From: Acidobacteriaceae bacterium
Lineage (GTDB): Bacteria > Acidobacteriota > Terriglobia > Terriglobales > Acidobacteriaceae
Reading direction: 5' to 3'
Assembly (NCBI GenBank): GCA_027452245.1
Contig: DAIDGW010000067.1
Span: 1-47,540, forward strand
Length of the DNA: 47,540 bases
Position 1 is the first letter of the stretch. Each line of letters begins with the position of its first letter. The notes beneath the pieces are model-generated. The model did no database searches. It was not told the origin of the DNA and saw only the letters and a program-made list of their open reading frames with translations. This document shows, one piece after another, positions 7,662 to 14,880 of this stretch. The position numbers and the translations under genes were made by a program.

Positions 7662-9512
7662 ATGTGTCGAAAAATCCTGGGTGCGATATTCGCACTCATG
7701 CTGATCTCTGCTGTCGCTTCAGCCCAGAATAATTTCATCAATCCAACCACAACGTTAGCCGCCCAGACGAACAACAATACAAGCGCTGCGAATAGCTTTG
7801 GCTCGCAGAGCAACGGCAACCTCGGCGCCAATAATGTCAGCAAAGTGGACGTCCATTCGCTGCTCTATGCGGGTGCGAATACCAAGGTGTTCGCTCACCT
7901 ACTGCTCTGGTTCGGCGATGGCGGACACATGAACATCGGCTACAACTCCGACAGTTCCAGCCAGGTTCATGCGCAGATCACGGACATGATCAGCCGCGGC
8001 ATCAATGGTGTGGTCATTGACTGGTACGGGCCGAACAATTCCATCGACAACGCGGCTCAACTGGTGATGGCCGAGGCCGAAAGCCATCCCGGCTTCACCT
8101 TCGCGATCATGGTGGATAAAGGCGCCGTCCCGAATGGGTGCTCCGGTTGCTCGGCGCAACAGTCGTTGATCGACAACCTGCAGTATGTAGAACAGAAGTA
8201 CTTCTCATCTGCCGCCTACTACAAGCAGAACGGACAGCCGGTGGTTACCGAATTCGGCCTGGACGACTATAACGGCATTGACTGGAACGCTGTAAATGCC
8301 GCGTTGAGCACTCACCCGCTTTTCATCTTCCAGAACAACAGCGGATTCACCCATACGCTGAGTGGCGGAAGTTTCTCGTGGGTGATGCCGACAACGAGTG
8401 ACTATGGCATGAGCTACATGGGTAGCTTTTACGATAGCGGACTCTCTCATTCCAATGAGCAGACAGTGGGTGCGTCTTACAAGGGATTTAATGACACGCT
8501 GGCGTCGTGGGGTTCCCATCGCATCATGGGACAGCAATGCGGCGCGACATGGCTGCAAACCTTCGACAAGGCGAACAGCCTGTACAACTCGGGCAAACAA
8601 CTTCCGTATCTTCAGCTGGTCACGTGGAATGATTATGAAGAAGGCACGGAAATCGAATCGGGGATTGACGATTGCTTCAGCCTCTCGGGATCCGTGAGTG
8701 GAAACGCGCTGAGCTGGAATGTCAGCGGCAACGAGGACGTCGTCGACCACTATGAGGTTTACATCAGCAGCGACGGACAGAATCTGATGTCGCTGAATCA
8801 GACCTTCCCGGGCGAACGCTCGACCAATCTCTGCAGTTTCTCGGTGCCCCCGGGGAACTACAAGCTTTTCGTGCAGGCCGTGGGAAAACCGAGCTTCGCC
8901 AACCGCATCACTCCGGCAATCAGCTACACGTCAACGTGCGCGGTTGCGACTCCCGCTCCGCCGCCATCGCCAGCACCAACATTGAATCTGGCGGCGAGTC
9001 CAAACACGATCATTTTGCCTTCGGGGAAGTCTGGCAATCTGGCCATTCAACTTCAGGCGCAATCGGGGTCGTACAACAATCCGGTCAGCTTGACGTGCAC
9101 TAACCTGCCCGCAAACCTGAAGTGCACGTTCTCGCCGGCCGCACTGACGCCGGGATCAGGCACCGCTCAATCTACCCTGACGATTTCGCAGGTCTCGACG
9201 ACAGCCGGGAATTTGCCCGATCGCAAGTGGAGCACCATTTATGCCAGCCTGCTGTTCCCTCTAGGAATCGGGGGATTCATTTTTATGACCGACCCGAAGC
9301 GCCGGAAAAGCATGCGCGGGCTTCGACTTCTCATCTTCCTCGGTCTGCTCGCGACCGTGACGATGGGAACCATTTCCTGCGGCGGCGGAGCCGGAGCTAC
9401 TTCCGCCGCCGTTGCCGCGAAGCCGCCGGCTGCCAGCCGGTATTCCGTCACCATTCAGGGCAACGCTTCGGCCGTTCAGATTGCCACGACCGTGACCGTC
9501 ACCGTGGAATAG
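7662..9512 (+). CDS. Secreted GH71/99-like glycoside hydrolase with Ig-like and C-terminal membrane segments
   Basis: A 616-residue protein. Residues 1-21 form a signal peptide (LGAIFALMLISAVASA). Residues about 60-335 resemble the GH71/GH99-type barrel: HLLLWFG..GHMNIGY, ISRGINGVVIDWYGPNN, FTFAIMVDKG, QPVVTEFG and the diagnostic LQLVTWNDYEEGTEIE. GH99 and GH71 act on alpha-mannan or alpha-1,3-glucan; the substrate here is unknown. A fibronectin/Ig-like part follows (about 345-425), then an Ig-like strand region (NPVSLTCTNLPANLKCTFSP), a hydrophobic segment, a basic loop (DPKRRKSMRG), a second hydrophobic segment ending in SCGGG, and final strands (YSVTIQGN...TVTVTVE). This tail recurs in acidobacterial secreted proteins. 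Its 3' end overlaps the convergent glycosyltransferase by 252 bases. Confidence 0.8.
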   Translation: MCRKILGAIFALMLISAVASAQNNFINPTTTLAAQTNNNTSAANSFGSQSNGNLGANNVSKVDVHSLLYAGANTKVFAHLLLWFGDGGHMNIGYNSDSSSQVHAQITDMISRGINGVVIDWYGPNNSIDNAAQLVMAEAESHPGFTFAIMVDKGAVPNGCSGCSAQQSLIDNLQYVEQKYFSSAAYYKQNGQPVVTEFGLDDYNGIDWNAVNAALSTHPLFIFQNNSGFTHTLSGGSFSWVMPTTSDYGMSYMGSFYDSGLSHSNEQTVGASYKGFNDTLASWGSHRIMGQQCGATWLQTFDKANSLYNSGKQLPYLQLVTWNDYEEGTEIESGIDDCFSLSGSVSGNALSWNVSGNEDVVDHYEVYISSDGQNLMSLNQTFPGERSTNLCSFSVPPGNYKLFVQAVGKPSFANRITPAISYTSTCAVATPAPPPSPAPTLNLAASPNTIILPSGKSGNLAIQLQAQSGSYNNPVSLTCTNLPANLKCTFSPAALTPGSGTAQSTLTISQVSTTAGNLPDRKWSTIYASLLFPLGIGGFIFMTDPKRRKSMRGLRLLIFLGLLATVTMGTISCGGGAGATSAAVAAKPPAASRYSVTIQGNASAVQIATTVTVTVE

Positions 9513-10811
9513 CTGGTTTCCATTTTTGTGCGCAGCGGGAGGCGGAGGCAGAGCCGACCGCTGCGACCAGCCCAACGAATTGTGCGTCATGGCCCGCAGC
9601 AACAGAGACTTCGACGGAACCCAGTTGGGAAGCCGGCGGAATCTTGTCACGTAGCGCAACGCTTCCGTGCGTTGATGCAGTTCGAAGTGCCGCAGATATT
9701 TCTGCACTACGTTCGGCATGGTCATGCGTAGCGCCGCGGCAAAATTTTGCGTGGCCAATTCCTGCTGTTTCTCAGGATCTTCCAAAAATCCCACCAGGCA
9801 ATCAGCCAGTGCTTCTGGATCCCCCGGCCGGTAGAACTCAACGGCCAGTTCCTCACTGGAAGCCATCTGGCGAAAATCCGCGATGTCAGAACAGACAATT
9901 GGTACGCCGTAGGCGCACGCCAGGTGTGCCACACCGCTGCAACCGGTCGAGGAGCTGTAGGGCATGACAGCTACAGTCGAGCTTTGGAACAAATCACGCA
10001 AACCCTCTTCCGGAACATATCCGGTGAACTCGATTCGCGGATTGTCGCTGAACTTCTGCCGGACCGAATCAACGTATCCCTTGGCATTCGGATGATCCCC
10101 GCCGGCAATCACCAGTTTTGCGTTGGGCAGCCTTTCTGCAATGATCTCAAACGCCGCAAGCATGAGTTCCAGGCGCTTGTACGTTCCCCATTTTCCGAAG
10201 GCAAGGATGCGATGCTCCGGATTGCCCCGGAGCGCAAAGTCAGGATATTCCGGACGGCGGGTCAGAATCCCGTGCGAGCGAAGGTGCACGTTGTCGCCGC
10301 CATATTTTTCGAAAAGAATTCTGCGATATCCCGGCATGAGAACGGACACCGAGTTTGAGAGGAGCAGGACTCTCGTCGCCAATGAACCGAAGAGTTTATA
10401 GGTTCGCGTGAACCGGACGCCGGCGTCTTTGAGATCCACGGTATCCATCAAGTGATGAAGAGTGACGTGCGTGTAGCGGCCGCCCATGCGAGCCATAACG
10501 GGAGTCATCAATCCGGAAAAAGCCGCGAGCGGATTGCGCCCGAAGGTACTGAACAAGAGATTGAACCAGACGACGTCGGGCTTATAGCGGTGCAACGCGC
10601 GCAGAATCCGCACCGAACTCATGGCATCGTTGAATCGCCAGCAACGCTCTACCGAATAGCCTTCCAGTTCGGTAACGGGTTCGTCCATTTCATCCGCAAG
10701 GATCGTGAGGCTCAGAAAAGGGTTGCGTTGGAGTTCCTGGGCAATATGTAAGCCGTACTCGGATAATCCTCCCTGACTGGGCGGGAAGGTTGTTACAAGA
10801 CAAATTTTCAT
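9261..10811 (-). CDS. GT4-family glycosyltransferase with an antisense-encoded C-terminal extension
   Basis: The frame codes for 516 residues from an ATG with AGGAGAGA upstream. The N-terminal domain begins MKICLVTTFPPSQGGLSEYG, the glycine-rich acceptor loop of GT-B enzymes. The C-terminal domain carries FGKWGTYKRLELML (about 205-218), KLVIAGG (232-238), FTGYVPEEGLRDLFQSS (262-278) and MPYSSSTGCSGVAHLACAYG (283-302), the nucleotide-sugar site of family 4. A conserved enzyme would end near residue 400-430. Residues after about 433 are coded antisense to the GH71/99-like gene and are low complexity (Gly, Ser, Arg, His rich). Either the stop has been lost and read-through occurs, or the tail is a real extension. 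The activity is probably in polysaccharide assembly; donor and acceptor are unknown. Confidence 0.88.
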   Translation of the reverse strand: MKICLVTTFPPSQGGLSEYGLHIAQELQRNPFLSLTILADEMDEPVTELEGYSVERCWRFNDAMSSVRILRALHRYKPDVVWFNLLFSTFGRNPLAAFSGLMTPVMARMGGRYTHVTLHHLMDTVDLKDAGVRFTRTYKLFGSLATRVLLLSNSVSVLMPGYRRILFEKYGGDNVHLRSHGILTRRPEYPDFALRGNPEHRILAFGKWGTYKRLELMLAAFEIIAERLPNAKLVIAGGDHPNAKGYVDSVRQKFSDNPRIEFTGYVPEEGLRDLFQSSTVAVMPYSSSTGCSGVAHLACAYGVPIVCSDIADFRQMASSEELAVEFYRPGDPEALADCLVGFLEDPEKQQELATQNFAAALRMTMPNVVQKYLRHFELHQRTEALRYVTRFRRLPNWVPSKSLLLRAMTHNSLGWSQRSALPPPPAAHKNGNQLFHGDGHGRGNLNGRSVALNGDGIPAGSRRLRGNGGGSSSGSAAAGNGSHRHGREQTEEDEKSKPAHAFPALRVGHKNESPDS

Positions 10812-10924
10812 TCTCTCCTGGCCTCATCCCCTGCTTTTCGATGTGGGGCGTCCCTAGAAAGTTGGTTATTGGTTGCTCTAAATGCCTTAATTGCTGGTCA
10901 GATTTATCGAAAGAAGCGATAAAG

Positions 10925-11596
10925 CTACTCCGGGGTAGCTACTACGGAGAGATTGGGAGCAAGTTGCCGCATTTTGGAGAGGACGGCCTGCCTCACTTTG
11001 GCCTCAGCTTCCTCTATGGATGGGCCTTCGACGACCGTCATGCCCGCGAGTTTCGCCAACCGCAGATAGGATTCCCGGTTCTGACGAATGAAATCCAAGG
11101 GATATTCCGGCTTGCGGGTCCGCGCGGCTTCGGGCTGCGCGTCGATCAGGAAGGCTGCATCCGGTTTCGGAACAAGCTTCAAAACCAGCCTGACAAACCC
11201 GCGTATAAACCAGTTGTTAAGCGGGAGGTTCGCCAATTCGTCATAGATATAGCGGTCGAAGATGACGAAACCCTCTTTCTGCATCCGTAATCGCCGCACA
11301 ATCCAGCACAAGCTGAGGCTGTCGCCCAGGTAGAAGAACAACCGCATTGCCGTTAGCGGCAAGGACTTTACGTTCTTGTCGCGGCGATGCAAGGGATTTT
11401 CGGGGCTGCCGACACCCTTATCGCCCTTAAATACTGTGTGGCTGGCACTCTCTCGCAGAGAAGAGAGCACGACGACGTGGTCCCAGAATTCGAGACAGGT
11501 TACGTTGAGGCCCGAACCTTCGACGAACGCCTTCAAGGCGGCTATTTGCGTGCTCTTGCCGGCCCCATCGATTCCTGAAAACGAAAAGGTATTCAT
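10925..11596 (-). CDS. Thymidylate kinase-like P-loop kinase
   Basis: A 223-residue protein with a Walker A loop GIDGAGKST at residues 8-16, a DRYIYDE motif at 114-120 matching the DR(Y/F) signature of thymidylate kinases, and a C-terminal helical region. A bona fide dTMP kinase is possible. However, the insert between them (ESASHTVFKGDKGVGSPENP) and the place beside a GT4 glycosyltransferase fit the thymidylate-kinase-like proteins found in polysaccharide loci, whose substrates are unknown. It is followed on the same strand by the glycosyltransferase with a 113-base gap. Confidence 0.8.
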   Translation of the reverse strand: MNTFSFSGIDGAGKSTQIAALKAFVEGSGLNVTCLEFWDHVVVLSSLRESASHTVFKGDKGVGSPENPLHRRDKNVKSLPLTAMRLFFYLGDSLSLCWIVRRLRMQKEGFVIFDRYIYDELANLPLNNWFIRGFVRLVLKLVPKPDAAFLIDAQPEAARTRKPEYPLDFIRQNRESYLRLAKLAGMTVVEGPSIEEAEAKVRQAVLSKMRQLAPNLSVVATPE

Positions 11597-11628
11597 ATAC
11601 GCAATGGAAGTACCGGTTCTTTTGGAGG

Positions 11629-12129
11629 CTAGTGCGCGCCGGGAGGTTTGCTGGCAGTTCCCAGGGTCAGCGCCGCGATCGCGCCGATCGCGACTCCGGC
11701 ACCGATCAAGGCGCCTACGCGGATGATGATCGTTTTGGCGCGCCGTTGTTTCGCGGGAGCAATTGCCGCTCCGGCCGGTTCCGAGGCCGCAATCCCACTC
11801 GTGTTCGGGGCTTCCGCCGCAGCTGTTCCTACCGGCTTCTGGGGAGGCTGGTTTTGATCTCGCTCGGGCGGAGGCGCCGGTTGGTTCTGCACCTGCGATG
11901 AAGATGCCTGTCCCGACTGCTGCGGCAGCGCCATCGCGACTTCCGTTTCGTGCTGCTCCGCCTTCACCGTGCCCGGGCTATCGGGTAACAGCGAATCCCC
12001 GGATTGGACCGAGGCGCTCGCGCTTGAAGTTTGCGTTTTGCCGTCCTGGCACACCGCTGGAAGGGACAGGGTTGAAAGAAACAACCCGCCCCACGCAAGG
12101 TGGGCAGCCACCTTGGTCCATACTTTCAT
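11629..12129 (-). CDS. Small exported protein with C-terminal membrane helix
   Basis: A 166-residue protein from the ATG read at 12129, with GGAGG six bases upstream. An upstream in-frame start at 12207 is rejected because it adds an Arg-rich leader before the signal peptide. The N-terminus is a signal sequence (AAHLAWGGLFLSTLSLPAVCQ). The middle is disordered, rich in Gln, Pro, Ser and Ala (PAPPPERDQNQPPQKP). The C-terminus has RRAKTIIIRVGALIGAGVAIGAIAALTLG, a Gly/Ala-rich membrane helix with basic flank. The layout suggests an envelope protein anchored at its C-terminus. It lies 32 bases upstream of the kinase gene and is likely co-transcribed. Function unknown. Confidence 0.7.
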   Translation of the reverse strand: MKVWTKVAAHLAWGGLFLSTLSLPAVCQDGKTQTSSASASVQSGDSLLPDSPGTVKAEQHETEVAMALPQQSGQASSSQVQNQPAPPPERDQNQPPQKPVGTAAAEAPNTSGIAASEPAGAAIAPAKQRRAKTIIIRVGALIGAGVAIGAIAALTLGTASKPPGAH

Positions 12130-12155
12130 GTTCAGCCTCCGACGCCGGCGGCGAG

Positions 12156-12584
12156 TCAACTCGCAGCCTTGATGTCTCCGAGCTGGCCATAGGCCGGTGT
12201 GTACCACGGCTCGGATTGAGGAATGGCATACGATGGGAATGCATGGAAGCTCTGCACGGCCGCTTCCGACGACTCAAAAATCTCAAACAGGCGATCGACC
12301 CGCATGAGCTCGAGAATGGTGGCGCACGCCGGCGAGAGAGCCGCCAGCTTCAAGTCTCCGTCGCGCTTCATCACGCCTTCCATGCAATGCAGCAGCATTT
12401 CCACGCCGGCGCTGTCCATCTGCTGAACCTCGGAACAATCCAGCACCAGGCGCGGACGGTCATTCTCCAGCAAAGGTTCCATCTCGCTGAAAACAGAGCT
12501 GACCTGCGTCTGATTAAGTTTCTCTGGCAGCTGCATTACGATTACGGGCCCGCTTGTGTACATATCAATCACCCCTGGTGGCAT
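12156..12584 (-). CDS. STAS-domain protein, anti-sigma factor antagonist-like
   Basis: A 142-residue single STAS domain: VIVMQLPEKLNQTQVSSVF, then LVLDCSEVQQMDSAGVEMLL, where the Ser of DSAG is at the site phosphorylated in SpoIIAA/RsbV proteins, then GDLKLAALSPACATILELMRVDRLFEIFESSEAAVQSF. The alternative ATG seven codons downstream (read from 12563) has AGGGGTGA upstream and may be the real start. In classical systems the unphosphorylated form captures an anti-sigma kinase. No such kinase or RsbU-type phosphatase is encoded here, but an ECF sigma gene lies two genes upstream. About 25 C-terminal residues (SEPWYTPAYGQLGD) extend beyond the domain. Confidence 0.85.
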   Translation of the reverse strand: MPPGVIDMYTSGPVIVMQLPEKLNQTQVSSVFSEMEPLLENDRPRLVLDCSEVQQMDSAGVEMLLHCMEGVMKRDGDLKLAALSPACATILELMRVDRLFEIFESSEAAVQSFHAFPSYAIPQSEPWYTPAYGQLGDIKAAS

Positions 12585-12663
12585 CCATTCCTCGGTTTGC
12601 AGCGAGTTTGGATGCTCTTTATTAGATTCAAATAACCTTCCACCTTTATTGATCCCCGGTCAT

Positions 12664-13686
12664 TTAATCCGAGGATGCAAATGCCATCAGCCTCGACACC
12701 AGCGCCTTATCGCGCCGGATGATCCTGGAGGCCGTCGTATTCTTTCGGATGATGCTCGGGTCGGATAACTCGAGCACCACATTCCGCGTGAGATTCATCA
12801 ACTTGCTGCCACACACGACGGCATGCGAGACGTCGAGCCAGATCCCCACGTAGCTGTTGCTGAGCACAGAACTGTTTTCGATCACGGTGCCGTAATCAAC
12901 ATGCGACCAGCTTTCGATGCTGCTGTATCGCGTCACTAATGTGTCTTCACAAATTTTTGTCCCGCGGCCGATGTAAGCGGGCGCCACGATTCTGGTGCGC
13001 CGATGAATATCGGTATCGTCTTCCATCCATACTCCCGGCCGGAACTCGTGGCCATCCGGCCGCAATTGGCAGCGGCGATGAAACGCGTCTACCACCAGCC
13101 GCCGGATATCGGCCGGATGCGACAGACGGTTCACGTAATCGCGAACGCTGTAACACGCCTGCGTGCTGGTGTCGCGCGTGAGAAGGCTCGAAATTCCGAA
13201 CTCCTGCGCCTTGTTGCAGTCGACTGCCCAAAGATCCAGCGGGCCATCCACATCGGAGGCGCGAGTAATGGCCTGACGGCGCTCGCGGTGAAATTGCAGA
13301 AAGTCCTCGTAATCACATTCGAGAAACGCGTTGGCGCTCACCACGAAAGCATGGGACAAACCCTGGGCGCAGAAATCTTCCAGCTTCTGCGACAGGGCAA
13401 ACAGGCAGTCATCTACGATCTGCAGTTCCGGATTTACATCTTCGCGGCGGAAGATCGGGAGAAAGTCAGCTACTTTGTCCTCGACCAGGAGGCAAATGCG
13501 GTCGATGCCGCTCTTGCCGATCCGTTCGATCGTTCGTTCCAGCGGGGACCTGCCTAAGACTTCCAGGCAGGCCAGGGGACCTTCCGTCAGACTCAAGGGA
13601 GCGGGAGTTGCGAAGTTCGAATCGCTTTCGAGATATTCTCCCGATTCGCTTCCGATTACCACAATCGCTCCGCTCGCCACGGCCAT
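12664..13686 (-). CDS. Sugar-nucleotidyltransferase-like protein with left-handed beta-helix
   Basis: A 340-residue protein starting at the ATG read from 13686, with AAGGA three bases upstream; a TTG six codons earlier is less likely. The N-terminal part (about 20-200) resembles a nucleotidyltransferase fold (PLACLEVLGRSPLERTIERIGKSGIDRICLLVEDK), but the usual GxGTRL pyrophosphorylase loop is replaced by SGAIVVIGSESGEYLES, so catalysis is doubtful. The C-terminal part has hexapeptide-like turns (RIVAPAYIGRGTKICEDTLVTRYSSIES, GTVIENSSVLSNSYVG) typical of left-handed beta-helices in GlmU/GMP-type enzymes. It probably acts in polysaccharide precursor metabolism or its regulation. Confidence 0.72.
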   Translation of the reverse strand: MAVASGAIVVIGSESGEYLESDSNFATPAPLSLTEGPLACLEVLGRSPLERTIERIGKSGIDRICLLVEDKVADFLPIFRREDVNPELQIVDDCLFALSQKLEDFCAQGLSHAFVVSANAFLECDYEDFLQFHRERRQAITRASDVDGPLDLWAVDCNKAQEFGISSLLTRDTSTQACYSVRDYVNRLSHPADIRRLVVDAFHRRCQLRPDGHEFRPGVWMEDDTDIHRRTRIVAPAYIGRGTKICEDTLVTRYSSIESWSHVDYGTVIENSSVLSNSYVGIWLDVSHAVVCGSKLMNLTRNVVLELSDPSIIRKNTTASRIIRRDKALVSRLMAFASSD

Positions 13687-13740
13687 TCGTCCTTTCCTTT
13701 TCAATCGCTGATTCCACTGCAGTTGAAAACTCGTTGCCAG

Positions 13741-14442
13741 CTAGTCACCCGAGGCAAATGAGATTTCCACACGCGGGTCGGTACGATGCGCGGCATCGGG
13801 ATTCGAACGGCGGCGCGCTGTTCTGCGCTTCGGAAACAGCAGATCGCGCATTTTGAGCTTGGCTTTGTGAAGTTGAGATTTCGAATTGCCGATGGAGCAG
13901 TGCAAGAGTTGGGCGATTTCGTGGTGCTGATAGCCTTCCACCTCGTGCAGCGCGAAAATTGTCCGGCAGCCTTCGGGCAGTTCGTCAATGGCACGTCGCA
14001 AAGCGATGCGATCGACCACGCCGGAAAGGCTCGGGTCGCTCTTGCCGAAATCGCGGCGGAGCGAAGGCGAATCGTTCGAAACGGGCTCATCAAACGACAA
14101 AACCGGCGGCGACTTCCGGCGGCGCAGTTTCATCAACACGGTGTTTACAGCCACCCGGTAGAGCCAGGTTGAGAAGGCCGCGTCTCCCCGAAACGTTCCC
14201 ACGCTGCGGAATACTTGCAGGAAAGCTTCCTGCGTCAGGTCTTCCGCTTCTGCTACGTCCTTCGTCATCAGAAGACACACGGAGTACACGCGCTTCTTGT
14301 GCAACTGAAACAAGGTTGCGAATGCTTCCTCATCGCCGCGTTGCGCACGCTGCACAAGCGTCAATTCTTCCTGATGAGGGTTGGAGGGTTTTTCGAGGGG
14401 GATCGCATCTGTTGTTGCCACGGGTATTGCGCAAGTCGCCAC
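13741..14442 (-). CDS. ECF-type RNA polymerase sigma factor
   Basis: A 233-residue protein with a GTG start, AAGGAG six bases upstream. Region 2 spans about residues 28-112 (LVQRAQRGDEEAFATLFQLH, DLTQEAFLQVFRSV, FSTWLYRVAVNTVLMKLRR). Region 4 spans about 155-210 (AIDELPEGCRTIFALHEVEGYQHHEIAQLL, then a helix with GNSKSQLHKAKLKMRDLL). Spacing and lack of region 3 are those of group 4 sigma factors. No zinc-type anti-sigma gene follows; the next genes on the strand are a nucleotidyltransferase-like protein and a STAS protein. It may drive the downstream envelope genes. The C-terminal tail after MRDLL is rich in Arg and not part of the domain. Confidence 0.92.
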   Translation of the reverse strand: MATCAIPVATTDAIPLEKPSNPHQEELTLVQRAQRGDEEAFATLFQLHKKRVYSVCLLMTKDVAEAEDLTQEAFLQVFRSVGTFRGDAAFSTWLYRVAVNTVLMKLRRRKSPPVLSFDEPVSNDSPSLRRDFGKSDPSLSGVVDRIALRRAIDELPEGCRTIFALHEVEGYQHHEIAQLLHCSIGNSKSQLHKAKLKMRDLLFPKRRTARRRSNPDAAHRTDPRVEISFASGD

Positions 14443-14880
14443 TGTAGTCTCCTTACATTACATCCGGCTGAACTGCCTTTGTTTTCGATCGCCCTGCTAA
14501 GTACAGAAGCAATCAACGTCGAGTGTGAGATTAAAAAACTTGACGCTCTCCTCACATCGGGTTGCACCTGTAATTGGGGGTGCGCCTTGCTGTACCGGAA
14601 ACTTATGACTCAGTGTGGGTTGTGCCTTACTCGGAACTTAACCAGCCAAAGGATTTGCACGCAATCCTTAGGCGTGACGTGGCGGATTGCCGCGCTGCTT
14701 CTACCCAGAACGCTGGATGAAAATCTCGTCACTCACCCATCATGGACTTCCTGTCGGCAGGAGTGCTTAAGCACGATCACGTAGGCGCGATACAAATTCA
14801 CCCTAGTGGAAATAGAGTGAGCGCTGTAGGCAGAGACCCACAGCGCTCAGTTCCATCTTTCCGTAATTTCCATTCTGTAT
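14443..14880. other. Intergenic region between the ECF sigma gene and tonB
   Basis: About 440 bases without a convincing gene. It should hold the sigma factor promoter on the minus strand near its right side of the start, but I cannot identify a confident -35/-10 pair. A perfect 12-base palindrome GTGCTTAAGCAC lies at 14763-14774 and could be an operator. A 10-bp hairpin follows tonB (listed separately). Confidence 0.4.
14818..14849 (-). terminator. Hairpin downstream of tonB, possible terminator
   Basis: A perfect 10-bp inverted repeat, TGAGCGCTGT / ACAGCGCTCA, with a 12-base loop, about 30 bases past the tonB stop. On the minus strand it is followed by CTCTATTTCC, not a clean T-run, so intrinsic termination is only possible. 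Confidence 0.45.

Noticed and set aside
9360-9400. Lipoprotein signal at SCGGG of the GH71/99-like protein
   Set aside because: It is far from the N-terminus and position -3 is Thr, so a standard lipobox call is not supported; kept only as a hypothesis.
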